From contig OY997641.1 in the NCBI GenBank assembly GCA_963921795.1, forward strand, positions 23,288,033 through 23,352,032: a DNA stretch of 64,000 bases, read 5' to 3'. Position 1 is the stretch's first letter. Every line of letters begins with the position of its first letter. Shown here one piece after another: positions 33,992-44,079 of this stretch. The notes beneath the pieces are model-generated. The model was not told the DNA's origin and did not search any database. It saw nothing but the letters and a program-made list of their open reading frames with translations. The translations under genes and the position numbers were made by a program. Source of the stretch: Nannobrachium achirus (taxonomy: Eukaryota > Chordata > Actinopteri > Myctophiformes > Myctophidae).

Positions 33992-35338
33992 GTGAATTCA
34001 TAACGTTGTGTTGGGAATAATGTATCCAGTCTGTTTGATACATGTATTATTTAAACTTCTGCTGAATCTAAAAAAAAGGAGATTTTTTTTTATTTTGATT
34101 TTGATGATGTCATTGTGGGAATGCGCAATAAGCCAATTCATTTACTGAACTTACTGTACTTCCTTGCAATAAACTAGGAAGTGACTACACGGAATTGTGT
34201 ATTATATATGTTACAGTTAGTTTGAGTAACTCAGATTAGACTGAATAAGATGTCAAAGTAAAGAGCAAAGTTTTTTTTTACAATACACCCCCCAGTTATT
34301 AAAATATACGCCTCTACCAAATGGTAGACATGTCGTTAATGTTAAAGGTGCATTTAATAGGATAAAATGTTTAACTGATAGCTATAAAAATGAAACTTCT
34401 CCAGTTGATTACTTACATTAAAACAAACAAAAAATGTATTACAAGTTTTCTGAAACTTTATTTTTAAATATGCAAATTATGCATTATATGTGCAAAAATG
34501 CAGAATCTTCATGTATTTTGGGGACATATATCTGAAGATTGGATAATGGCAAATTCAAAAATATTTGAACATTTACATTTACATTTTCTTGACATAATTA
34601 GTGACAAAACAAATATCAGATGATGAAATTTAGATAATATGTTGAACTTTGATAATTAGGGTTGAATAGGTGAACAGGTGTATGTTGATTGGACACTACT
34701 CTTTTACCACTGACAGACATCTCAACCGTTTCGTAGAGCATATTTTTTAAACAAGAAAAAAATCTTACTTTTAGAACTATATTTCAGCGTATATTATAAT
34801 GACAAAACATTCAATGTATCATAATAACAACAATGAATGTGTAGAAGTTGTAATTATTCATAGTAAATAGTATGTTTTTAATACTTTAGTTTTACTTGCA
34901 CTACCTTTACCATCAACGGACACACCTACCGTTTGGTAAAGCATGTTTTCAAAAAAATATTTGACCATTATTAGATTTATTTTTATTGCATTTTGTTGCA
35001 TGTTCAGTAGCATCTCTAAGATGTCAGGAGTGTTTTTCTTGTGTCAGATTTCCTCTGTGTCACATGACTTGGAAAGCATGGTGTGTGAAGTCACTGCACC
35101 CTCAGGTGATTAGTATTGGCCATCAAACACCTCAACCAAATGGTAGAGATGGCTGAATGAGGTTGAGTTAATTTCAGCATTATTTTCAATGAGAAATATG
35201 GACTTAAAATGTGCTCTACCATTTGGTTGAGCAAACCAATGTTTCTGATGAGAATTACATTTCTTGACCTCCGCTCTACAAATCTAAAATATACATACGT
35301 AATTAAATGAATGTAAAACTTCCAATGCAACGCACTAA

Positions 35339-35502
35339 CATTCAACTGTCCAGAGTGTGTGCTACTGTAGGTCAGCTAACATTCAACTGTCCAGAGTGTG
35401 TGCTACTGTAGGTCAGCTAACATTCAACTGTCCAGAGTGTGTGCTACTGTAGGTCAGCTAACATTCAACTGTCCACAGTGTGTGCTACTGTAGGTCAGCT
35501 AA
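35339..35502. repeat. 41-bp minisatellite, unit f (4 copies)
   Basis: Same layout as in unit d, offset 4622 bp. Confidence 0.9.
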
Positions 35503-36043
35503 CAATGCAGGTCAACAGAGCCTTCCACACCTGTATTCAACCGTGTCAATCACTGCGTCAGACGTCAGTGCATCTGTGTTCATCATACTCTCATCACAGA
35601 TGGTTCTGCTAAGAATAACATTATGTGTATCCAGTCTGTTTGACATGTGACCTCTATCTATTTATATTTACTACTAGTCCTGTGCCTGGGGGTGTGCGAT
35701 TAGGGTTAGGGTTAGGATTGAATGTAGGTGTCTCAGTTAGTAAAGTAACCGAGACCGGTGTCACCACCAGAATAGTCACCATCGATGTCCAGTTGTGCAA
35801 TACCTGTTGTATATGTCAGTCTGGCTGGCTCTCTTTTATGCTCATATATGGTGTTCCGTGTCCAGGCCAGTCAGTGATGTAATCTCCAAATTTGGGCACT
35901 GTAGTCATGTCAGTCAGTGATGTCAGTTGGGCATTGTTACCATGGTGGCAACACTGTTTAGTATCAGTGATGTCAGCATGCAGAGAGACGGTCAGAAGGC
36001 GGAGACATTCAGTAAATGAAAGTTTTAATTAATGTGTTTACAG

Positions 36044-36106
36044 CCTTGAAGAATGCTGTGTCAGCCCAGGAGAAGGATGTGTCATCCCTTAAGACACAGA
36101 ACTCAG
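36044..36106 (+). CDS. Array gene exon A, last copy
   Basis: Intact exon with GTG and CTT codons, a mix of the A and B silent variants. Acceptor GTTTACAG and donor GTGAATTC. Confidence 0.6.
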
Positions 36107-36233
36107 GTGAATTCATGAAGTTTTGCTGAAAATAACGTATATCCAGTCGGTTTGACATGTGACCTCTCTCTATTTATATTTACTACATGTATTATTTAAA
36201 TGAATTTAAAAGTTTTAATTCATGTCTTTATAG

Positions 36234-36292
36234 CCTTGAAGAATGCTGTATCAGCCCAGGAGAAGGATGGCATCCTGGTGGTGCTACTGTAG
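36234..36292 (+). pseudogene. Truncated last exon B at the right edge of the array
   Basis: The acceptor and first 37 nt are intact, then homology ends at GGATG and unrelated repeat sequence follows. Read through, it adds DGILVVLL and a TAG stop at 36290-36292. There is no donor. It is either skipped or used as an alternative 3' end. Confidence 0.5.
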
Positions 36293-36567
36293 ATAAAAAC
36301 ACAAATTGGCCTGTTATAGTGCCACCATGGGGCTGATTTGAACATTTTGATGTGGCATTTCTTCCTCGGCCTAGTGGGAATGTGTGTGTGCGATTTCATG
36401 ATAATTGCACTTTGCATTTGTGATTTGAGGCATTTTGTTCAAAACGGCTCAATCCTACAAACTTTGGAAGCCGATCTTAGCCAATCAGGATGGAATATGC
36501 AAAATAGGACAGATTAGAACAGAATGAGGAATTCCCAAGTGTTGATAGAATGCAATTTCTCCTGCAG
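36293..36567. other. Intron-like stretch; dispersed repeat, no gene seen
   Basis: Begins with repeat sequence of the GGCCTGTTATAGTGCCACCA type, related to 37640-37740, and ends in the polypyrimidine tract of the next exon. Confidence 0.4.
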
Positions 36568-36705
36568 GTCTGGATCAGATCACAGCAGAGCAGGGCTCAT
36601 CCTGCGCCCCATCCAGAAAGAGGAAAGCTGCAGGCAGCACACGAGAGCCGCAGGGGGGCAAGTCCAACGACAAGGATGAGGACTATCTGCCCAAAATGAC
36701 ACCAG
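36568..36705 (+). CDS. Array gene, basic exon (138 nt, phase 1-1)
   Basis: Acceptor TTTCTCCTGCAG and donor G-GTTAGG. Joined to the preceding G it reads GLDQITAEQGSSCAPSRKRK, then AAGSTREPQGGKS and NDKDEDYLPKMTP. It is basic first and then acidic, with a possible nuclear-localisation motif RKRK. It ends in the same phase as the array exons, so the whole array could be bypassed in frame. Confidence 0.55.
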
Positions 36706-37432
36706 GTTAGGGCAGGCCAGTGGGCACTATGACTTCGAAACAACACTATGATTATTTCAAACATTTACCGCCAACATTAATCCGACCACTCTGGCGGCTA
36801 CGGCCGGCAAGCAGCCGGCTAGCATCCGACCCATGTCACTCCAGCCACCCCAACACCCACAACATTATAATTTATATCTATCTACAAAGTAACTAGTAAC
36901 TAATGTTTTCAGTATTTGGATCCGAGATGTAGTAGAGTAAAAGTATTGGAAACTGGAAATACTCAAGTAAAGTACAAATACCTCAAAAGTGTACTTAAGT
37001 ACAGTACTTAAAGGGGTACTGACACCTAAAGGGGTTGAGGGGCAGATTAAATTGTGTGACATGTCACGCTCCATATATGGCAAAGATGTCATCAATATTA
37101 AGCCCATATCTGGGAATAAATACACAGTACATGGTCATATTGTGTCAGCCTCATGATAACCAATGTTGGTTGTCGCAACGCAGGTCACACTTGCAAATTA
37201 ATTCCGTCCTTGTCCATTTTATGCCCATGTATGGAGATCCCTGATATTAAGCCCATAGCTAGGAATGCCTATATATGGACATATTGTGTCAGACTCTGTT
37301 GTTTCAGCGCGACCTCTTCCTTAGGGCGTCTTACTAGTATAGAGCCTGGTTGCTTGTACTGTGAGTATAAATGTTATATGTCATGTTGATTTCCATTGCT
37401 CATAACCTCTCATAATCTCTTCCTCTGAACAG

Positions 37433-37479
37433 ACGATGACCATATGTTTATGAATATGAAGAAGAAGAGGAAGAAGAAG
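37433..37479 (+). CDS. Array gene, Lys-rich exon (47 nt)
   Basis: Acceptor CTCTGAACAG and donor AAG-GTAAAC. Reads DDDHMFMNMKKKRKKK and ends in phase 0. If the donor is not used, the frame adds Val-Asn and stops at TAG, giving an alternative short C-terminus. Confidence 0.45.
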
Positions 37480-37781
37480 GTAAACTAGAAAATATATCCT
37501 TCGAAACAATTGTGGGCTCGCTTCAAGCCAGAAAACAATGGCTATAAAAGTACAAAATGTCAAGATCGCAGGCAGTGCTCTCTTTGACATTACTGACGTC
37601 AAAGATTGGTCCATTTTGTTCCAAAAATGTGTTGTGCAAAAGTTGACCCGCTGGTGGCGCTATAACAGGCCAATGTGAGAAGGGTGGTATCTGTTCCTTG
37701 ACCTATTGGGAATGTGCTTGCAAGATTTCACGCACATTGTTCTTACATTGACCCTAAGCAATAACTAGTCCTGTCATGTTG

Positions 37782-37783
<2 letters not shown>

Positions 37784-37825
<42 letters not shown>

Positions 37826-37856
37826 AGAAGCAAGACCACTTTATGTGGATCACACG

Positions 37857-37894
<38 letters not shown>
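37784..37894. repeat. Facing (TG)n and (CA)n microsatellites
   Basis: TG at 37784-37823 and CA at about 37852-37894 with about 28 bp between them. They could form a large hairpin. The overlapping open frames come from the repeats. Confidence 0.9.
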
Positions 37895-37896
<2 letters not shown>

Positions 37897-37965
37897 AACC
37901 TGCTCACCGGGAGCAACTAGTTCAGTGTTGTGATTCCACTGTTTCTGTGTTCCACTCTGTTTCAG

Positions 37966-38052
37966 AACTGTGACGAGCTCCAGCCAAACTCCAGCCCTCC
38001 TCTGCGCGCAAGAACCCAGCGGATCTTTTCTGTTTTGCTTCACGCAATTTAA
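37966..38052 (+). CDS. Array gene, terminal coding exon (87 nt with stop)
   Basis: Acceptor CTCTGTTTCAG. In phase 0 it reads NCDELQPNSSPPLRARTQRI then FSVLLHAI and TAA. The flanking intron holds TG and CA microsatellites. It could instead be 3' UTR if the shorter ending at 37487 is used. Confidence 0.4.
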   Translation, partial: NCDELQPNSSPPLRARTQRIFSVLLHAI

Positions 38053-38308
38053 ACACCAAATTGGACGCCCCCCGTCCTGATTTTTCCCAGGCATGCTCCC
38101 TGGGACCCCCCAATTCCCACGGAACAAACCCCGTCCTTTTTCGTGTCCGGGAACAGCAGAACCAAAAAGTTGCCGAAATGGAGAGTTGAACTCCAAATGA
38201 CCTCCAGAGAACGTGTCTTGAGGGCATGGCATATGCAAATGAGCCATGTGCTTTTTATTCTAATTAGCCATGTGTTCCCAAACGTGCACAAATTGCTCAA
38301 AACCTTTT

Positions 38309-38355
38309 TCACTCACTCACTCACTCACTCTGTCTGTCTGTCTGTCTGTCTGTCT
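38309..38355. repeat. (ACTC)n followed by (TGTC)n
   Basis: Two adjacent tetranucleotide tracts in the presumed 3' UTR. Confidence 0.9.
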
Positions 38356-38474
38356 TTCTCCCCATCCCTCCCTCCCTCCAGCATCAAAAATCACCTAATC
38401 AATTCCTTCCTATTTGTTTTAAGTAGAACATGACCTGTGCTGCCCTTTTATTATTTTTTACATGTGCACTTTGT

Positions 38475-38480
38475 AATAAA
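38475..38480 (+). terminator. Poly(A) signal AATAAA
   Basis: Lies about 420 nt after the TAA in an AT-rich stretch. It is the first clear AATAAA downstream. Confidence 0.45.
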
Positions 38481-38589
38481 ATTAAAATGTGTTATTTACA
38501 TACAAATCATTGTCTGTGAACTTTATTGAATGAGTGACAAGATGTAAAGATTGTGTATTGTGACTTTCCCAGTGAAATATAATCTGTGG

Positions 38590-38860
38590 CCAGAACTATA
38601 GACTGGGGAATCAAATGTGTTTCAGTAATCTGCATAATGCAAAAGCTAGTTTATTATTATTATACATTGTGAGCTTGTATATTGGCTATTTTCACAATAT
38701 TTGTCTGTTGAGTTTAGTTATTTCAATCGGGGGAATCAAGTGTTCCAGTAATCTGCAATAGATTTAATATAGATATAACAAAAGCTAGTTTATTATTATT
38801 ATGCATTGTGAGCTTGTAGATCGGCTATTTTCACAATATTCATCTGTTGAATCAAGACAA
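38590..38860. repeat. Two direct copies of an approximately 150-bp segment
   Basis: Both carry CAGTAATCTGC, AAAGCTAGTTTATTATTATT and a half-site of the GAGCTTGTAGATC palindrome family. Confidence 0.65.
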
Positions 38861-39301
38861 AATGTAATGGCTCAACTCCAGCAACTCCATGAGTTCCTCC
38901 AAACCTGTTTGTCAGTGTGAGGGACCACAGTTCACATGATTATTTTGGGGTGTCTTGAAAGTTTGAGAACCAATGATTTAGCAGACTTAATGTCTTTAAT
39001 CAAGTGAGCCATCAAGCCATCACTACATCAACCTCTCTCCCAATGAAGTGGAAAAATGAAAACAGAAAGGTTTATTATCTTTTATTACGGTATTGTCATT
39101 TTACAAAAGGATGATAACGGTGTAATCACAGCACTATCTGGGTGATATAATTGTTCACATTATTAATCTGGCTGTACTACTGCCATTGTTGTGGTTGCCT
39201 TGTGACACCCTGAACATACAGAAATGTACAGTAACAGTAAGACAAGTCTCACATACAATTAATAAGCCTATAACATTAAGCCTCTTCAGCCATTAGAGAA
39301 T

Positions 39302-39370
39302 AGCATTGTGAGATTGTAGATCTGCCATTTTCACAACGTTGTGAGCTTGTAGATCTGCTATTTTCAAAAC
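39302..39370. repeat. Palindrome-family member, two half-sites in direct order
   Basis: GTGAG(A/C)TTGTAGATCTGC occurs twice, 45 bp apart. Confidence 0.7.
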
Positions 39371-40199
39371 TATACACATCTTGCATGGGCAGAGACAATT
39401 AAATAAAATGGAGGTCCAGATATGAAATAAAATGTTCACTTCATTTTATTCACTTCAGTCACTTGTTTAGAACATCATAGCCTAGGCTACTGAACATTTA
39501 ATGATTGTAAAAAGTGAAATAGTTTAAAATCTGAAATCTGAATAATAATAGAAATATAATTTAGGCTATAGCCCGCAGTGGTCTTTCTTGAGCAGTTGAG
39601 AGTTGAGATGGCCAGCAGCGTTGCATGGAGTTGTGCGGTGGCATAAGCCTGCTGGAGCAGCCGTGAGAGGACAGCCAGTATGGTGTTGAACATGGGCAGC
39701 GTGGACAGTGGGGCATGAATGGGACCAGTGGCATCATGGACAGCGCAGCCTCAGCATGAGGCTAGAAGCCTTTGTCGGTGGAAGGGGCAAAATCTCTGAA
39801 ATAAAAACAAAGTAAAGAAAAAAAACAGGACATTAGGTGACAGTTGGCATGGGTTGAACAATGCAGGCACGCTGTAAACAAGACTTAAAAAAGGTTCTAT
39901 GTTCCCCCACTCATCCAAAAATGTCACCTGGGCAACTGGGCACCTAAATTAGGATTAACCCACAGTGCCTACTTTTCCAAGTGCCCACTCATCCAAATGC
40001 CCACATGTCCCTACCTAGTGCCCAGATGTCCAGGTGCCCAGTCATAACACAAATATGGTGCCCAGATGTCCTTAGTTCCCCCCTGACCCACCCACTAGTA
40101 TTTGTAATTTCTCCCCATTATGTATAGAACCTGGGGAACAGGTACGGTCCCTCACATACAAAGAATGAACACAATAACATTAACCCTATTCAGCCATTT

Positions 40200-40297
40200 G
40201 AAAATAGCTGATCTACAAGCTCAAAACAATGTGAGCTTGTAGATTTGCCATTCTCACATTGTTGTGAGCTTGTAGATCTGCTATTTTCAAAACAATA
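40200..40297. repeat. Palindrome-family member, three half-sites
   Basis: One inverted half-site (AAAATAGCTGATCTACAAGC) followed by two forward ones (GAGCTTGTAGATTTGCC and GAGCTTGTAGATCTGC). Confidence 0.75.
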
Positions 40298-41929
40298 CAC
40301 GTCTTGCATTGCATGGGCAGAGATGGAAATTAAATCATGTTATGCTTTATGCCCTTTTGCAACTGACTCTGAGCTGCAGACAGGCAGGCTGAATCTATAG
40401 GCTTGTTTCTGATACCACATCATACATTACAACCTCACTTATCCCCACTCCAAATGGACATTAAATGTGTCACCTACTGTCCCATTTATTTACAACATCA
40501 ATGACTCTCTAACCGAGGCATTTTGGGGATGTAAATGGCTAACCAGAAGCCTGTATGACTGCATTTAAGGTACATATACATACGCTAGCCAAACATGCTA
40601 ACGGAGGCTAACAGACAAACTTTATGACAGCAAAGTGGAAACTGCACCAAATGATTTATTTATAATTGTCAGGGCTTCATTTAATACCTGGCTGATAAAG
40701 ACAGTAAACTTTGATGTGTTTAGGGCACTGGCCAATATTATATGATTTTATGAATTCTCCTCTCTTTGTGTGCCCTGTCACTTGGGCCATAATTAAATAA
40801 AAATAAATTAAAATAAGCAACACATGCACTCCAAACTCACTTCGATTTCCTAACTAAGCCTTGGCTAATGAAAAATGTTAACTTTGTTGATTTGGAAGCA
40901 CTTACCAATGTGTTAATCCTCTGAGTACACAAAAGATGAGAGAACTCCATGAAAAAAGCACCAAAACGTCAGTTTCCTCCAGTCTTTATCTAACCCTCAG
41001 CAGATAAAATATGTAAAAGTTATATTCCTTAATGCACTCTGCAATTGACCACGATTATAATCCTCCTGTATAGTTCTCCCAACACTGTGCACACACTGTC
41101 TGTCTGACTGCCACTGCAGCACTGCTGTGCTGGGCTCAGTGGAACACGAGCCAATCAGATGCTGCAGGGCGAAAGTGGGTCAGTTGGAATGCTTCTGGGC
41201 CAATCGGACGCTTTAGGGCGAAGAAGTTCAGTGGGACAGAGCCCTCCCATCCAAGTGGAACGGGCCAATGGGCAGCCTATGCGACCGGCAGGCCCTCCCA
41301 GCCACATTGGAACACAGTGGAACACAGTGGAACTGTGGGACAGAGAGCAGTGGGATTCAGCAAGCGCACAAGAAAGCGCACACCCTCCCACTATTCTCTT
41401 TGGTCAACACCTCAAACCTTCACCTGCAACAATTCCATCCCAACACATGTGTGATGTTGCTGTGTGCGTGTGTGCGCCACATTCCTTTTCATAACCTCTC
41501 TGTTCATACAATATTTGGTACATAAGATACAGTAGGCGTAGATATCTATATAGGCACACATTTTAATATGATGCTGATATAGGACTATTGATTTGTTTAT
41601 GATTTTTTACTTGTGTACCCTTTCAATAATACTAAGTTAGATAAAGGGTTTTTAAAGTATTTAAAGTATAGGTTACAAGTTGTTTGTCCAGTTTTGGGTG
41701 CTGGAGGCAGATGTGACCTCTATTCATTGAAATGCTTTCTGAGCGCAGCATTCAATTTCAAAGTTCTTGCAATTATGTCACACCTTCATGTGTGGTGTCC
41801 CTGCAAGAAATCCTCACAGATTTTCATACTTTTATTGGCAGGTGGAAGTTAAGTTCTACACTGTATATTCTGAAAGTAATCATTGCTGTTTGTTCTGTAG
41901 GGGTGTCCTGGTCTCTCCAGCTCTTTAAC

Positions 41930-42420
41930 AGTGGTGTAAAGTAACTAAGTACATTTACTTAAGTACTGTACTTAAGTACACTTTTATGTTATTTGTACTT
42001 TATTTGAGTACTTCCAATACTTTTACTTCTACTCCACTACATCTCGGATCTAAATATTGTACTTTTACTCCACTACATTTATTTGAGAACTTTAGTTAAT
42101 AGTTACCTTTCAGATATAAATTATAATATGATAAAACATACATTAATCACTTGTAGCCCTATTTTATAGATAGGACATTTGAAAATAGCAGATCTACAAG
42201 CTCACAACGCGTCACATCGCGACACGTTGGGAGCTTGTAGATCGGCTATTTTCAAACATTTCAATACTTTTACTTTTGATACTTCAACTATATTTTGATG
42301 CCAATACTTTTGTACTTTTACTCAAGTAACATTTGAACACAGGCCTTTTACTAGAGTATTTCTACATTGCAGTATTGATACTTTTTACTGAAGTAAAACA
42401 TTTGAGTACTTTTTACACGT
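41930..42420 (+). repeat. Dispersed repeat of AAGTACTGTACTTAAGTAC type
   Basis: A common fish-type repeat with many AGTACTT motifs. Related pieces lie at about 484-545, 36885-37015 (reverse) and in each 4.67-kb unit (50345-50470, 55016-55141, 59687-59812). A palindrome-family member sits inside this copy. Confidence 0.65.
42179..42257. repeat. Palindrome-family member, complete hairpin
   Basis: Arms of about 30 bp (TTGAAAATAGCAGATCTACA then AGCTC, and its inverse) around a CGCGTCACATCGCGA spacer. Confidence 0.85.
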
Positions 42421-42618
42421 CTGCTCTTTAATAAATATAAAATGTAAACATAAAACATAAAATTCATGGGTTGCCAATTTCATCCAATCAGGAGACTATT
42501 TTCTAGATCAAGGTCAAGGTCAGACTCTAGAATGGATGAGTAGATTTTCATGAAACTTAGTGGGAATGCCCTGAAGAGATGATTACCTTTTGGGTTGAAA
42601 AGGTCAATGGTTAAATTG

Positions 42619-42680
42619 TATATTAGATTAGATAGATGTCCTTTATTATCCACAAGGGGAAATCATTTTGGTCAGGTCAC
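42619..42680 (-). repeat. Possible retroposon 3' tail
   Basis: Read in reverse: CCTTGTGGATAATAAAGGACA followed by TCTATCTAATCTAAT, a tail often seen on fish LINE/SINE copies. A similar tail lies at 49775-49805 in the 4.67-kb unit (+). Confidence 0.4.
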
Positions 42681-43223
42681 TACTAGCCTTCCCTAACACA
42701 GGCTGATTTTGGTCTAGAGGGGGCGGATCCACCGGCTGAAAACAGCCGCTAGATCCTATTGGTTCACGATCTGTGCCATGGCCCGCCTCCCACTTCTATG
42801 CCAGAAATTGCAGCAGGTTACCCCAGGCTTTTATTTTTCTTCCTATCGCCAAAATAAAAGCCTGGGTTTCCGAGGCTAGGTCACTACAGACTGCAGGCTG
42901 CAATAAATAAGACACAAAAGGCAATAAAAACAAGAGGTATGCTAATCTAAGGTTAGGAAAGTTATATCTATAATATTAAATGTGTATTTCTTTTTTTTAA
43001 GAAAAGCAATATCCTCTCCACACTGTGGAATGTGCATGAGCATGGGGGGATGCTATAGGCTAGATTTAACTATCCATTTAACTAGCCATACATTATTTAT
43101 CAATTGCATTTTAAAAGGAAGATAGCAGTTCGAGGAGGTTTAGGCCTACAGTAGCTATCAAATTATTATTTGCCTATAATATTACAGGCCCATTCCCACT
43201 GGGCCAGATAAACATATACAAAA

Positions 43224-43333
43224 ATATCTTTCTCCATTCAAGTGGATGGTAAGATACAAATTAAATAATATATAATAGGCTTATTTGTTATTTGTATCTT
43301 TAATACCATCCACTTGAATGGAGAAAGATATTT
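43224..43333. repeat. Long hairpin with about 36-bp arms
   Basis: ATCTTTCTCCATTCAAGTGG begins the left arm. The right arm is its inverse, with one small loop difference, around a TA-rich centre. Confidence 0.85.
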
Positions 43334-43371
43334 GCCAAACACAGTCGCACAGCACACGCAAGCATGCGCGT

Positions 43372-43419
<48 letters not shown>

Positions 43420-43433
43420 GCACGCGCGCGCGC
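43372..43433. repeat. (CA)n then (CG)n tract
   Basis: CA to 43417, then alternating CG, a sequence prone to Z-DNA. Confidence 0.9.
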
Positions 43434-43700
43434 CTGTGTGGCAGAGGTTAAACCTCAGCCTGATATGATAGGCTAATTGTTTAACAATTAATAATCAGGC
43501 AATCACGCAGTTGAAATGGAATCAGCTTTATTCAAACGGATCCATTTTGAGAGTCGATCATGATCAATAGACCTATTGGTGGATTAATTGCATGGCCATG
43601 TGTCTGCACTCTGCAGTCTTTGGACTACAATTACAACCCATGGCATATACTGTACAACCCGTTGCTACAGCAGTACAGTATCCATGGGGCGGTGCCTAGC

Positions 43701-43785
43701 TATAAAATACCGACGGCTGCATTTCCCAACTTCTGCACTTCATTTTCAGCCTTTCCTCCTTAACCCAACTTCCACTCCTCGCACG
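43701..43785 (+). promoter_or_regulatory. Possible TATA promoter and first exon
   Basis: TATAAAATAC at 43701 is followed about 30 nt later by pyrimidine-rich sequence suitable for a start site, and by a splice donor CACG-GTAAGA at 43785/43786. No downstream exon could be assigned. It could be a real small gene or part of a repeat. Confidence 0.25.
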
Positions 43786-44079
43786 GTAAGATTTATAACT
43801 GGTCTGTACTGTCTAACTGGTCTGGCTCTGACTTTGCCCCACATAAAAATGTAGACAAGTAGGCTAGCTTAAGACTGTTAGCCGGGGAGCCACAGGCCCA
43901 AAAGCTCAAAGAATAGGGTTTTACCTGTGACGTCATGACATACTTTTTATTGTTTTTTCTATTCATTTGGTCATTAAGGTACACAGAATGAGAGGCCTGC
44001 TCTGCCAGAAACTCTGCGAAAAAAAGTTATGGCCATTTGTATATTCACTCCATCGACTTCAATATACAGGAAAGAAACA

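Larger units (their letters stand above)
33739..36043 (+). repeat. Array unit f (2305 bp)
   Basis: Six bp shorter than unit e because one GGGTTA hexamer is missing near 35710. Confidence 0.9.
1144..38480 (+). other. Inferred split gene with tandemly amplified 21-residue coiled-coil exons
   Basis: I do not recognise this gene. The model joins exons 1144-1242, 1370-1411, 5058-5120, nine intact 63-nt exons between 26761 and 36106, then 36568-36705, 37433-37479 and 37966-38052. Every junction is GT-AG and the phases agree. From the in-frame ATG at 1167 the open model is about 339 codons. The array part repeats LKNAVSAQEKDVSSLKTQNS plus Ala, with hydrophobic residues at heptad a/d spacing, which suggests a coiled-coil rod. 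The C-terminal part is basic (RKRK, KKKRKKK), so a nuclear protein is possible. AATAAA at 38475-38480 would end the transcript. A first exon upstream of the window is likely, because exon 1144 begins in mid-codon. No expression evidence is available, and a degenerate duplicated locus is the main alternative. Confidence 0.55.
38861..41929. other. No supported gene
   Basis: Mostly unique AT-rich DNA with palindrome copies (above), a CCCAGATGTCC-rich patch (39890-40090), and a GGGCCAATCGGACG/GGGCCAATGGG patch (41150-41300). The reverse frame 39487-39693 (LLQQAYATAQLHATLLAIS) has helix-like composition and sits downstream of a TTTATTTCAG acceptor, but all frames soon stop upstream. I leave it as uncertain. 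Confidence 0.35.

Noticed and set aside
9091..35345. An 84-codon minus-strand frame present in five array units
   Set aside because: Identical only because the units are identical. It spans intron and minisatellite sequence, has no domain, and is altered in the diverged unit a.
37824..37850. Possible extra exon after the TG tract (TGTACAG acceptor)
   Set aside because: No good donor and no open continuation. The acceptor arises from the end of the repeat.
39487..39693. Reverse-strand frame with a helix-like peptide
   Set aside because: No homologue recognised, upstream frame closed, and no partner exons found.
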